Part shown: positions 25,177 through 34,268 of the stretch, piece after piece
How positions within the stretch are numbered: the first letter of the stretch is position 1
How the letters are laid out: every line of letters starts with the position of its first letter
The notes under the pieces: generated by a model
Database searches by the model: none
Told to the model about the DNA's origin: nothing
What the model saw: the letters and a program-made list of their open reading frames with translations, nothing else
Made by a program: the position numbers and the translations under genes
NCBI RefSeq assembly: GCF_035325925.1
Contig: NZ_DAOKZA010000020.1
Span: forward strand, 1 to 64,000
Direction of reading: 5' to 3'
From: Calidifontimicrobium sp035325925
Lineage (GTDB): Bacteria > Pseudomonadota > Gammaproteobacteria > Burkholderiales > Burkholderiaceae_C
DNA length: 64,000 nucleotides

Positions 25177-26553
25177 ATGGACCACCGTCGCGCCCCGCAC
25201 CCGGCCGACCTCGACGTCGACGGCTTCGCCCGGCGCCTGCGCCGCAACCGCTTGCGCCGACGCGACACGCTGTGGCTGTTCGGCGCGGCCACCGCGGTGC
25301 CCGCGCTGTCGGGTTGCGCCACGTCGCCGGTCACCGGCGAGACCATCCTCGCCGGCATGACGCCCGAGCAGGAGCGCGCCGTCGACCGGCAGCACGCGCC
25401 GCACCAGTTCTCGCAGGACCTCGGCGCGGTGCAGGACGCGGGGATCAACGCCTACGTCGCCGAGGTCGGGTCGCAGCTGCACGCCAACGTGCACCGTCGC
25501 GACATGCCCTACAGCTATCGTGTGCTGAACGCGAACTACGTCAACGCCTACACCTTCCCGGGCGGCGCGATGGGCGTCACGCGCGGCATCGTCGCCGAGC
25601 TCGACGACGAATCCGAGCTCGCCGCGCTGCTCGGCCACGAACTCGGCCACGTGAACGCGCGCCACGCCGCGCAGCGGCAGGGGCAGGCGCTGCTGGCGCA
25701 GGTGGCGGTGGTCGGACTCACCGTGGGCGCGGTCGCGGCCGACTCCGACTGGGCGCCGCTGATCGGCCTGGGCGGACAGATCGGCGCCAGCGCGCTGCTG
25801 GCCAGCTACTCGCGCGACAACGAGCGCGAGGCCGATGCGCTCGGGCAGGAGTACATGGTGCGCGCCGGCTACCCGGCGCAGGGCATGGTCGGGCTGCACC
25901 GGCTGCTGGTCGAGCAGCACGAGCGCGCGCCGGGGCTGCTCGAGACGATGTTCTCGTCGCACCCGATGAGCCGCGAACGCATGGACACCGCGCAGCGCCT
26001 GGCGCAGACGCGCTTCGCGGCCAGCGGCGGCGCGGCGACGCGGCGCGAGCGCTTCATGGACCGCACCGCCGCGCTGCGTGCGCTCAAGCCGGCGATCCAG
26101 GCCTGCCAGGCCGGCGAGACGGCGATGGCGAAGAAGGACCTGAACGCCGCGCAGGACCGCTTCGCCGCCGCGCTGCGCCACGCGCCGCGCGACTACGCGG
26201 CCAACCTGCGCATGGCGCAGTGCCTGCAGGCGCAGCGCAAGCCGGCCGAGGCGCGCCGCTACGCCGATGCGGCACGCCGCATCTACCCCGAGGAGGCGCA
26301 GGCGATGAAGCTGGCCGCCACGCTCAAGCTCGGCGCCGGCGAACCGGCGGCGGCTTTCGACGACCTGCAGCGTTACGACCGCGCGCTGCCGGGCGACCCG
26401 GGCATCACCTTCCTGAAAGGCGTCGCGCTCGAGGGCATGGGCAACCAGCGCGCGTCGGCCGAGCACTACGCGGGTTACCTGCGCGTCACGCAGCAGGGGC
26501 AGGCAGCGCAGTACGCGGCGTCGCGGCTGCGCAGTTGGGGCTACCTGCGCTGA
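25177..26553 (+). CDS. M48-family metallopeptidase lipoprotein with TPR tail (BepA/LoiP-like)
   Basis: A 458-residue protein. The N-terminus has a twin-arginine-like stretch (RLRRRDTLWLFGAA) and a lipobox LSGC with Cys47, so a periplasm-facing lipoprotein is predicted. The zinc motif HELGH is at residues 154-158 in LLGHELGHVNARHA, with the third ligand in NEREADALG. The C-terminal 150 residues are TPR-like repeats, as in BepA, which degrades or chaperones outer-membrane proteins. It is the last clearly core gene before the metal island. Confidence 0.9.
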   Translation: MDHRRAPHPADLDVDGFARRLRRNRLRRRDTLWLFGAATAVPALSGCATSPVTGETILAGMTPEQERAVDRQHAPHQFSQDLGAVQDAGINAYVAEVGSQLHANVHRRDMPYSYRVLNANYVNAYTFPGGAMGVTRGIVAELDDESELAALLGHELGHVNARHAAQRQGQALLAQVAVVGLTVGAVAADSDWAPLIGLGGQIGASALLASYSRDNEREADALGQEYMVRAGYPAQGMVGLHRLLVEQHERAPGLLETMFSSHPMSRERMDTAQRLAQTRFAASGGAATRRERFMDRTAALRALKPAIQACQAGETAMAKKDLNAAQDRFAAALRHAPRDYAANLRMAQCLQAQRKPAEARRYADAARRIYPEEAQAMKLAATLKLGAGEPAAAFDDLQRYDRALPGDPGITFLKGVALEGMGNQRASAEHYAGYLRVTQQGQAAQYAASRLRSWGYLR

Positions 26554-26604
26554 GCCTGTGGCGCGGCCTTGGCGTCGCCGACGGCGTCGGCCGCGTGCTC
26601 GTAC

Positions 26605-27710
26605 CGGCGGCAAGCTCCAGAGCCGCGGCGTCAGCGCGTCCGTCACGACGCCGACGCAGCCGAAGGGAATCGCCGCGCCAGCGAGCATCGGGTTGAGCAG
26701 CCCAAAGTACCGCGAGCGAGATGCCCACCGCGTTGTGGGCGAAAGGCCAGGAACGGGTTCTGATCGATCTTGCGACAGGCGCGCCGGGTGATGTCGATCG
26801 CCGCGGCCACCAGCGCCGGGTCGCTGCGTATCAGCCTCACGCCTGCTGCGTGCATCCCCACGTCGGTGGCGGTGCTTGTCGCGATGCCGACGTGGGCGGC
26901 TGCCAGTGCCGGCGAGCCGATGGCGCCGTCGCCGCCACGCTCGAACTCGTCGGACAACGCCGCCCTGTGCCCCGGGAACACCGCGACGTCGACGCCGTCG
27001 ATGCCCAGCACACGATCGGCCGCGGCGGTGTTGCCACCTTTGTCGCCGATGTCCATCACCGCCATCACGCCGACGCCGTGAAAGGCCTCGACGGCGTCGC
27101 TCGCCGAACGCTTCAGCGTGCCGCCGAAGGTCAGCTGGCCCAGCAGCCTGGGCGCGGCCGCCGCCTTGGCAAGCCACGACACCGTGCGGCCCCCGGCCTG
27201 CGGTTCGTCAGCGCGCCCCTCCAGCGTCGACGGGTACACATCAAGCTCGCTCATGAACGAGTGCGACCTAGCCGCGGGTCGCGCCTCTGCACCTTCGCCG
27301 CTGTGCCGCGCCGGGCGACGGCACGCGGGTCGCTGGCAGAGAGGCGCGGTCGCGAACGCCACCTTGGCGGTCGCGAGCACCGCCTTCGGCAGTGGGCTTT
27401 CGCTGCCACGCTGGACCGCCGCGCCCGCCGCCAGCGCGCGCTGCGGTCGCCGACGGCGAACTTCGCGGCGACGAGTCGCGGCCGGCCCTCGGTCAGCGCC
27501 CCGGTCTTGTCGAAGGCGAAGGCGACCGTGCCGAGGCGGTGTGCGACCTCGAGCGCCTCGACGTCCTTGATCAGGATGCCGTGGCGCGCGGCTGCACCGG
27601 TGCCCGGCATGATCGCCGCCGGTGTCACCGGACCTGGCGCGCAGCGGCGGTCGATCCCGCGCACGGCCACGGCGTTCAGGCTGACCCACCTCCAGTCGCC
27701 GGTCGCGACG
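26605..27710 (-). pseudogene. Decayed copper-type P1B ATPase (copA-like)
   Basis: The minus strand carries pieces of a P-type ATPase in three frames. GDWRWVSLNAVAV, AIMPGTGAAARHGILIKD and FDKTGALTEGRPRL lie at about 27710-27470. FGGTLKRSASDAVEAF, a hinge with MDIGDKGG and HVGIATSTATDVGMHAAG lie at about 27130-26760. YFGLLNPMLAGAAIPFG and DALTPRLW lie at about 26710-26610. All align in order with the intact CopA at 54280-56697. The phosphorylation motif reads DKTGA instead of DKTGT, the CPC ion motif is lost (RCAP), the metal-binding N-terminus is missing and frameshifts are present. Confidence 0.85.
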
Positions 27711-27787
27711 CCCCAGCCGGACCCCAGGGTCGTGGCAAGGTCAAGCGGCTGCTGCAGTTCACCCCTCGCTGCGAACGGCGACGTGAG

Positions 27788-27830
27788 GCGCGAGCGCAAC
27801 TTCGCTCGCGCAGATGCACCATGTGGTGCA
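27788..27830. terminator. Tandem hairpins downstream of the RND operon
   Basis: Bases 27788-27811 form a 9-bp stem (GCGCGAGCG and complement) with a six-base loop. Bases 27815-27830 form a second hairpin, TGCACCA-TG-TGGTGCA. They lie 110-150 bases beyond the stop of the outer-membrane factor gene and could end that transcript; no T-run follows. Bases 27711-27940 otherwise hold no gene. A half-operator (CTTGACCTTGCC on the minus strand, near 27739) lies next to the pseudogene. Confidence 0.45.
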
Positions 27831-27940
27831 GGCCGGCAGTGCCCTGCGTCCGGGCTTTGCATCGACGGCGGCACGACCGGTGCGGATGCTGGACGCTTCT
27901 TGGCCGCGGCGGCGACTCGCCAGCCACGGCCGTGTCTGGC

Positions 27941-29398
27941 CTACCTGGGCGCCAAGGTGCGGCCGCCCGTCGTGGCCGACAGGATCACCGAGACCGCTTC
28001 GGCGTCGGGCAGAAAACGAGCACCCAGCGCGCGCTGCAGCGCCACGATCCGCTGCTGCTGACTCGTCAAGGCCGCAGACAGACCGATCTCGGACTGCTGC
28101 GCAGAGCGTTCGGCGTCGAGCAGTTCGAGCAGGTCGGTTCCTCCAGCTTCGTAACGCTTGCGCGCGAGTTGCTCGGCAACGACCGCTTGGCGCGCGCGCT
28201 CCTGTAGCAGGGCCAGCCGAAACTGACCCTGCCGCACCTGGGCGAGCGCGCTCTCGACTTCCTCGGTGGCGAGCAGCACGCGCTGCCGATAGGCCAGAAG
28301 GGCTTCGCGCTCGCCGGCCTGCGCGACATGCAGCCGCGCGTTGATGCGGGCGTGGTCGAACAGCGGCAGTGACAGTGTCGGTGCGGCAAACCAAGAGACG
28401 GCGCCGGCCGCCCCGATCCCCGACACGGACCCTGCCACGACGCCGAGCACGCCTGCGATCGACAAACGGGGCATGAACTCGGCCCGCACCGCTTCGACGT
28501 CGAGGGCCAGGGCACGCAAGCGCGCCTCGGCGGCTTGCAGGTCCGGACGTTGCGCTGCCCACTGCGCAGGTTCGGGCAGACGCAACGCCACCGGGCGCGG
28601 CGACGTGTCAGCCGCCGAAGGTGCGTCGTAGCCCGACGGCGACACACCCAGCAGGACCGCCAGTCGATGACCCGAAACGGCCAGTGCCGCCTCGAGCGCC
28701 GGCAGTTCGGCCTCGGCCCCCGCGAGCGCGGCGCGGGCACGTGCCTCGTCGAGCGGCGCCGAATAGCCTGCCGCCACGCGGCGCAGCACCAGGTCCAGCG
28801 TTTCGCGGCGGTTGTCGACCACCCGGCGCGCCAGTGCGACCTGCGTGCGCGTGCCATTCAGCGCGAACCACGCCTGGGCGATCTCGGCGCCGATGGCCAG
28901 GCGCATCGCCGCGGCATCGGCCTCGACCGCCTGCGCGCGGGCATCCGCCGCCTGCGCGGCATGGCGCAGCCGGCCGAACAGATCGACTTCCCACGACAGG
29001 CTCGCGCCGGCGGAAACGCTCTCGCTGCGCCGGTCGTCGGCCGACGCACCGGGCGCCTCGAAGCGGCTGAGCTGCTGCGCTCGCGCCCCGAGGCCCACGC
29101 CACCGGACGGCCCGCGCTCGGCCTGCGCCCCGGCGACAAGGGCGCGCGAGCGCTGCACACGCTCGGCGGCCTGCCGCAGGTCCAGGTTGGCCTCGAGGCC
29201 GCGGCGCACCAGCACGTCGAGCACCGGGTCGTCGAACACGGCCCACCAGTCGGGCTGGGCCACGTGGCCGGGCGCGAGGCCCTGCCCCTGGGCGAAGCTC
29301 GGCGCCACCTCGGCCGACGTCACCTGGAGCGGCGTCGCCGTGCCGCAGGCCGCCAGCAAGGCGGCCAGCGCGACAGCGGTCAGGCTCGTCTTGATCAT
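27941..29398 (-). CDS. RND efflux outer-membrane lipoprotein (NodT/OprM family)
   Basis: A 485-residue TolC-like channel with a lipoprotein signal (MIKTSLTAVALAALLAACG, lipidated Cys18). It has the paired OEP repeats typical of OprM, for example DWWAVFDDPVLDVLV and YEAGGTDLLELLDAERS. It would form the outer-membrane duct of the pump encoded just upstream. GAGGAG lies six bases before the ATG at 29398, which is preferred over the ATG two codons earlier. It is third in the operon adaptor-permease-channel. Confidence 0.92.
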   Translation of the reverse strand: MIKTSLTAVALAALLAACGTATPLQVTSAEVAPSFAQGQGLAPGHVAQPDWWAVFDDPVLDVLVRRGLEANLDLRQAAERVQRSRALVAGAQAERGPSGGVGLGARAQQLSRFEAPGASADDRRSESVSAGASLSWEVDLFGRLRHAAQAADARAQAVEADAAAMRLAIGAEIAQAWFALNGTRTQVALARRVVDNRRETLDLVLRRVAAGYSAPLDEARARAALAGAEAELPALEAALAVSGHRLAVLLGVSPSGYDAPSAADTSPRPVALRLPEPAQWAAQRPDLQAAEARLRALALDVEAVRAEFMPRLSIAGVLGVVAGSVSGIGAAGAVSWFAAPTLSLPLFDHARINARLHVAQAGEREALLAYRQRVLLATEEVESALAQVRQGQFRLALLQERARQAVVAEQLARKRYEAGGTDLLELLDAERSAQQSEIGLSAALTSQQQRIVALQRALGARFLPDAEAVSVILSATTGGRTLAPR

Positions 29399-29408
29399 GT
29401 CCATCTCC

Positions 29409-32400
29409 TCATTGCACCGTGGCCAGCGCGGCCGCGCGGCGCGCACGGCGCCGCTGCAGCAGCACGTAGAACATCGGCGTGAACAGCAGGCCGGCCACGG
29501 TGACGGCCAGCATCCCGGCGAACACCGCCACGCCGACCGCCTGCCGCATCTCGGCGCCGGCCCCGCTGGCGAACACCAGCGGCAGCACGCCCATCACGAA
29601 GGCCAGCGAGGTCATCAGGATCGGGCGCAGCCGCAGCCGGGCCGCCTCGACCACGGCCTCCACTGCGTTGGCGCCCTCCTGCTGGCGGCGGCGTGCGAAC
29701 TCGACGATCAGGATCGCGTTCTTCGTCGCCAGCCCCACCAGCACCACCAGGCCCACCTGCGTGAACAGGTTGTTGTCGCCGCCGGCCAGCCACACGCCGC
29801 CCAGGGCGCCCAGGATCACGGTCGGCACGATCGCCAGCACCGCCAGCGGCAGGCCCCAGCTCCCGTAGGCCGCGGCCAGCAGCAGGAAGGCCAGGGCGAC
29901 CGCGAGAGGGAACACCCACAGGCCGCTGGATCCCTCCTGGATCTGCTGGTAGCTCAGGTCGGTCCACTCGTGGTCGAAGCCCTCGGGCAGGTGCCGCGCG
30001 AGGATGGCCTCCATCGCCGCCACCGCCTCGCCCGAGCTGACGCCCGGCGCCGGCATGCCCGACAGATCGGCCGACGCGAAGCCGTTGTAGCGGCCCACCG
30101 GGTCGGGGCCGGTGGTCGGATGGCTCGTCACCAGCGCCGCCAGCGGCACCATCTGCCCCTGCGTATTGCGCGTCCACAGCCGGTCCAGCGCGGTGGCGTC
30201 GGCACGGAAGGGTGCGTCGGCCTGCACGTTGACCTGCCAGGCGCGGCCCAGGAAGTTGAAGTCGTTCACGTACAGCGAGCCCAGGTAGACCTGCAGCGAC
30301 TGATAGATCGATTCCAGCGGCACGCCCATCGCGAGCGCCTTCTCGCGGTCGACGTTCAGTGCCAGTTGCGGCACGCCGACCTGGTAGCCGGAGAACAGGC
30401 CGACCAGGCGCGGGTCCTTGGCGGCCTCGGCCATCACCGCGCCGAGGGCGGCGTTGAGCGACTCGTGGCCCTGCTGGCGGCGGTCCCGGATCTGCAGCTT
30501 GAAGCCACCGGCCTGGCCCAGGCCGGGCACCGGCGGCGGCGGGAACATCGCGACAAAGCCCTCGTCGATGCCCTGGAACCGGCCGTTCAGCGCGCCGGCG
30601 ATGGCGCCGGCGGCCAGGCTCGCGTCCTTGCGCTGCTCGAACGGGTCGAGCATCGTGAAGATCACGGCGGCGTTCGGGCTGTTGACGAAGCCGTTGATGG
30701 AGATGCCAGGGAAGGCGACCACGCTCTCGACGCCGGCTTGCGCCAGCGCGATCTCGGTCACGCGCTTCGTCACCGCCTCGGTGCGGTCCAGCGACGCCCC
30801 CGGCGGCAGCTGCACGATGCCGACCAGGTAGTACTTGTCCTGGGCCGGCACGAAGCCCGACGGCACGGTCTTGAAGCTCCACACCGCGCCAGCCACCAGC
30901 ACGGCGTACAGCACCAAGAGGCGCAGGCCCCGCTGCACGCCGGTGCGTGTGAGCACGCCGTAGCGTTCCGATGCGCGCTCGAAGGCGCGGTTGAACCCGC
31001 CGAAGAAACGCTGCAGCGCACCGTGGCCGCCCGTGGCGTGCGGCTTGAGCCACATCGCCGCCAGCGCCGGGCTCGGCGTCAGCGAGTTGATGGCCGACAG
31101 CACGGTGGAGATCGCGATCGTCAGCGCGAACTGCCGGTAGAACTGGCCGGACAGCCCGCCCATGAACGCGGTCGGGATGAACACCGCGGCGAGCACGGCG
31201 GTGATCACGAGGATCGGTCCGGTCACCTCCTGCATCGCGGTCAGCGCCGCCTCGCGCGGCTTCAGGCCCCGCGCGAGGTGACGCTCGACGTTCTCGACGA
31301 CGACGATCGCGTCGTCCACGACGATGCCGATCGACAGCACGAGGCCGAACAGGCTCAGCGTGTTCAGCGTGAAGCCGGCCGCGTGCATCACCGCGAGCGT
31401 GCCGATCAGCGACACCGGCACCGCCGCGATCGGGATCAGCGACGCGCGCCAGCTCTGCAGGAACAGCAGGACGACGAGCACGACCAGGACCATCGCCTCG
31501 GCCAGCGTCTGCACCACGTTCCGGATTGACGCCTTGACGAACAGCGTCGGGTCGTAGGCGATGCGGTGCTCGATGTCCTGCGGGAAGCCCTGCTGCAGCT
31601 TCTTCATTTCGGCGCGCACCGCGGCGGCCACCTCGACGGCGCTGGCCGCCGGGTCCTGCACGATCTGGATGCCGACGGCGGGCTGGCCGTCGAGCAGGCT
31701 GCGCAGCGAATACGAGCTGGCGCCGAGCTCGGCGCGGGCCACGTCCTTCAGCCGCAGCTGCTCGCCATTCGCGCCGCTCTTCAGCACGATGTCGCCGAAG
31801 GCCTCGGGCGAGGTCAGGCGCCCGGCCACCGTCAGCGGCAGCTGGTGCGCGCTGCGCGCGTCGGGCTGCTGGCCGACCGAGCCGGCGGCCACCTGCAGGT
31901 TCTGCGCGCGGATCGCGTCGACGACATCGCCGGCCACCAGGCCGCGCGCGGCCATGCGGTCGGGGTCGAGCCACACGCGCAGGCTGTAGTCGCCCGCGCC
32001 CCAGACCACGACCTTGCTGACCCCCGGCACGCGCAGCAGCGCGTCGCGCACCTGCAGCTGGGCGAAGTTGGACAGATGCAGCAGGTCGTAGCGGCCCTGC
32101 GGCGAGTGCAGGTGAACGACCATCAGCATGTCGGGCGCGACGCTTTCGCTGACCACGCCGAGCTTCTGCACCTCGGCCGGCAGGCGCGGCAGCGCACGCG
32201 CGACGCGGTTCTGCGTGTCGGTCTCGGCGCGTGCCGGGTCGGTGTCGGCCGAGAAGGTCAGCGTCAGCAGGTAGCGGCCGTCGCCGCTGGCGTTCGAGCC
32301 CATGTACTGCAGGCCCGGCAGGCCGGTGAGCTCGGTCTCCAGCGGCGTGGCCACGGTGTCGGCGATCACCTGTGGGTTGGCGCCGGGGTACGCCGCGCGC

Positions 32401-32543
32401 ACCTGCACGGTGGTCGGCATCACGTTGGGGTACTCGGTCAGCGGCAGCTTGCCCATGGCGAGCAGGCCGGCCAGCAGCAGCACCAGCGACAGCACGATCG
32501 CGACGATCGGGCGGTCGACGAAGAGTCTCGCAAGTCGGTTCAT
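29409..32543 (-). CDS. HAE-1 family RND efflux permease (AcrB/MexB-like)
   Basis: A 1044-residue proton-driven inner-membrane pump. It starts MNRLARLFVDRPIVAIVLSL and has twelve expected transmembrane helices with two large periplasmic loops. The proton-relay residues are present: the Asp pair in GIVVDDAIVVVEN and the Lys in LATKNAILIVEF. The periplasmic docking and porter segments are full length. HAE-1 pumps export hydrophobic drugs, dyes and solvents rather than metals; the substrate here is not known. It lies between its adaptor (21 bases upstream) and channel (10 bases downstream). Confidence 0.94.
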   Translation of the reverse strand: MNRLARLFVDRPIVAIVLSLVLLLAGLLAMGKLPLTEYPNVMPTTVQVRAAYPGANPQVIADTVATPLETELTGLPGLQYMGSNASGDGRYLLTLTFSADTDPARAETDTQNRVARALPRLPAEVQKLGVVSESVAPDMLMVVHLHSPQGRYDLLHLSNFAQLQVRDALLRVPGVSKVVVWGAGDYSLRVWLDPDRMAARGLVAGDVVDAIRAQNLQVAAGSVGQQPDARSAHQLPLTVAGRLTSPEAFGDIVLKSGANGEQLRLKDVARAELGASSYSLRSLLDGQPAVGIQIVQDPAASAVEVAAAVRAEMKKLQQGFPQDIEHRIAYDPTLFVKASIRNVVQTLAEAMVLVVLVVLLFLQSWRASLIPIAAVPVSLIGTLAVMHAAGFTLNTLSLFGLVLSIGIVVDDAIVVVENVERHLARGLKPREAALTAMQEVTGPILVITAVLAAVFIPTAFMGGLSGQFYRQFALTIAISTVLSAINSLTPSPALAAMWLKPHATGGHGALQRFFGGFNRAFERASERYGVLTRTGVQRGLRLLVLYAVLVAGAVWSFKTVPSGFVPAQDKYYLVGIVQLPPGASLDRTEAVTKRVTEIALAQAGVESVVAFPGISINGFVNSPNAAVIFTMLDPFEQRKDASLAAGAIAGALNGRFQGIDEGFVAMFPPPPVPGLGQAGGFKLQIRDRRQQGHESLNAALGAVMAEAAKDPRLVGLFSGYQVGVPQLALNVDREKALAMGVPLESIYQSLQVYLGSLYVNDFNFLGRAWQVNVQADAPFRADATALDRLWTRNTQGQMVPLAALVTSHPTTGPDPVGRYNGFASADLSGMPAPGVSSGEAVAAMEAILARHLPEGFDHEWTDLSYQQIQEGSSGLWVFPLAVALAFLLLAAAYGSWGLPLAVLAIVPTVILGALGGVWLAGGDNNLFTQVGLVVLVGLATKNAILIVEFARRRQQEGANAVEAVVEAARLRLRPILMTSLAFVMGVLPLVFASGAGAEMRQAVGVAVFAGMLAVTVAGLLFTPMFYVLLQRRRARRAAALATVQ

Positions 32544-32564
32544 GGCAATGCGCTCCGCGGGGGA

Positions 32565-33764
32565 CTAGGAACGGTCGGGCGCGGGGCCCTGCGGCGTCTG
32601 CGCGGCCGCGGCGTCGGCCGACTGCGGCTGCACCGTCATGCCCGGGCGCACGCGCATCAGGCCGGAGACGATCACCCGCTCGCCGGCCTGGAGGCCCTCG
32701 GTGACGATGCGCTCGCTGCCCTGCGCGGCACCGATGCCGACCGGGCGGTACTCGACCTGGCCCGCCGCATCGACCACCAGCACGAAGCGGCGGCCCTGGT
32801 CGGTGCCGATGGCCTTGTCCGGCACCAGCAGCGCCGGCTGCGCGGCGCCGCTGGTGACCTGGGCGCGCACGTATTGCCCCGGCATCAGTCCGGCCACCGG
32901 CGCATCGATGCGGGCGCGCAGACGGACGGTGCCGGTCGCAGCGTCGATCGAGTGGTTGCTGAAGTCGATGGGCGCCAGCGCGAGCTCACGCTGGCCGCTG
33001 GCGTCGAAGACGCGTGCCTTCCATCCCTTCGCGCCGCGGGACTCGGCCAGGCGCTGCAGCAGGTCGCGGTCGGCCACGTCGATGTGCACGTGCGGCGGGG
33101 CGACGCTGACCAGCGTGGTCAGTGCGGTCCCCGTCGCACCGGCCGCGACGACATTGCCGGCGGTTACCAGGGCGCGGCCGACACGGCCGTCGATGGGCGC
33201 ACGCACGACCGTGAAGTCGCGCTCCAGCTGCGCGGTCTGAACCGCGGCCTCGGCCGCCGCCCGGCGGGCCTGGGCCTCGGCATGCGCCGCGGTGCGGCGC
33301 TCGAGTTCCTCGGCGGCGATGGCGCGGTCGGCGTGCAGCGCACGCGCGCGCTCGGCCTCGCCGCTGGTGAGCGACTCGCGGGCCTTCGCAAGCTGCAGCT
33401 CGGCGCGTGCACGCGCCAGCGCCGCGTCGTACGGCCGTGGGTCGATCTGGAACAGGGGCTGGCCGGCGCGCACCACGTCGCCTTCCCGGAACAGCACGCC
33501 GTCGATCGGCCCGGCCACTCGCGCCCGCAGTTCGACCTGCTGGGCAGCCTCGACACGTGCCACTTGGGTCGACCCGGCATCCACGGTGGTGGCGCGCACG
33601 GCTACGACCGGGACCGACGGCGCCGAAGGTGCGGCGACGGTGGCGGCCTGGACATCGGGCACCGCGGGCTGGCACGCCACGAGCACGGCAGCTGCCGCGA
33701 CGGCAATGGCAGCGACAGCCAGCGTGCCGGAGAAGCTGCGCTGGCGCGAGTTTGAGCTTGTCAT
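32565..33764 (-). CDS. RND efflux periplasmic adaptor lipoprotein
   Basis: A 399-residue membrane-fusion protein with a lipoprotein signal ending LVACQ (Cys31). It has a lipoyl-like/hairpin region (VELRARVAGPIDGVLFREGDVVRAGQPLF, pieces RVAGPIDGVLFREGD and VRAGQPLFQIDPRPYDAAL) and beta-barrel and membrane-proximal domains. It joins permease and outer channel. CAGGAG lies six bases before the ATG. A MerR-like promoter sits 30-60 bases upstream. A 28-bp stretch of its coding sequence (32941-32968) is repeated exactly at 36193-36220. Confidence 0.92.
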   Translation of the reverse strand: MTSSNSRQRSFSGTLAVAAIAVAAAAVLVACQPAVPDVQAATVAAPSAPSVPVVAVRATTVDAGSTQVARVEAAQQVELRARVAGPIDGVLFREGDVVRAGQPLFQIDPRPYDAALARARAELQLAKARESLTSGEAERARALHADRAIAAEELERRTAAHAEAQARRAAAEAAVQTAQLERDFTVVRAPIDGRVGRALVTAGNVVAAGATGTALTTLVSVAPPHVHIDVADRDLLQRLAESRGAKGWKARVFDASGQRELALAPIDFSNHSIDAATGTVRLRARIDAPVAGLMPGQYVRAQVTSGAAQPALLVPDKAIGTDQGRRFVLVVDAAGQVEYRPVGIGAAQGSERIVTEGLQAGERVIVSGLMRVRPGMTVQPQSADAAAAQTPQGPAPDRS

Positions 33765-33792
33765 GTCGGGCTCCTGAAGGTGGAATGCCGGG

Positions 33793-33823
33793 ATGCTGCG
33801 AATTGACGCAATGGCAAGGTCAA
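33793..33823 (-). promoter_or_regulatory. MerR-like promoter of the RND operon
   Basis: Minus strand: -35 TTGACC (33818-33823), a 19-bp spacer, and -10 CAGCAT (33793-33798). A 19-bp spacer is the hallmark of MerR-activated promoters. The left half-site ACCTT is present; the right half reads CAATT rather than AAGGT, so the cognate regulator may not be CueR. The predicted leader of about 22 nt holds the adaptor's ribosome site. Confidence 0.55.
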
Positions 33824-34268
33824 GGCCCCGCGTGCCATCGACGAAGTGGTCGCCGCCGCCTGTCGGCGCCGGCCTGCCCTTGACGCCATGACAGCGCGAA
33901 GACACCCACGGCAGAGCATCGAAAGCAGCATGACGCCTGCCCCGAGGACCGGCTCCGACGTTCGACCGCCTCGAAACGCACGGCGCGGCGCGCACGGTTG
34001 AGCGGTCCGTGCACGCCGTGTCGCGGCCCTTGGTCTCCGAACTTCGCGGGGTCCGCGAAGGCGGCGCGCCGGTCGTCGAGTGCGAAGCATCCATCGGGTA
34101 CTCCTTGCGCCCGTGGGCCGGCCGCATGACGACGAGTTTGCGTCGACGGCACGGCGCGCACGCGACGATCCGGTCCCGGATCACGCTCGCAGGCGACCCG
34201 CGGGCGTCCCCGCGTGGCAGCCTGGAGGACGACCAAAACGGACAGCGTGGCGACACTTTCGGACAAAA
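33824..34268. other. Intergenic region before the FtrA-like regulator
   Basis: No gene is supported in these 445 bases; the open frames here are low-complexity and match nothing I recognise. Just before the regulator's ATG two CGGACA direct repeats (34239-34244 and 34260-34265) are offset by 21 bp, two helical turns, which could be an AraC-type site. This is weak evidence. Confidence 0.4.

Noticed and set aside
27720..27745. Full CueR operator beside the pseudogene
   Set aside because: Only the left part (CTTGACCTTGCC) is present; the right half-site and a -10 are missing, so it is mentioned only as a relic.
33820..34266. A 148-codon open frame upstream of the FtrA-like gene
   Set aside because: No signal, no recognisable motif and Arg-rich composition; it also starts over the opposite gene's leader.
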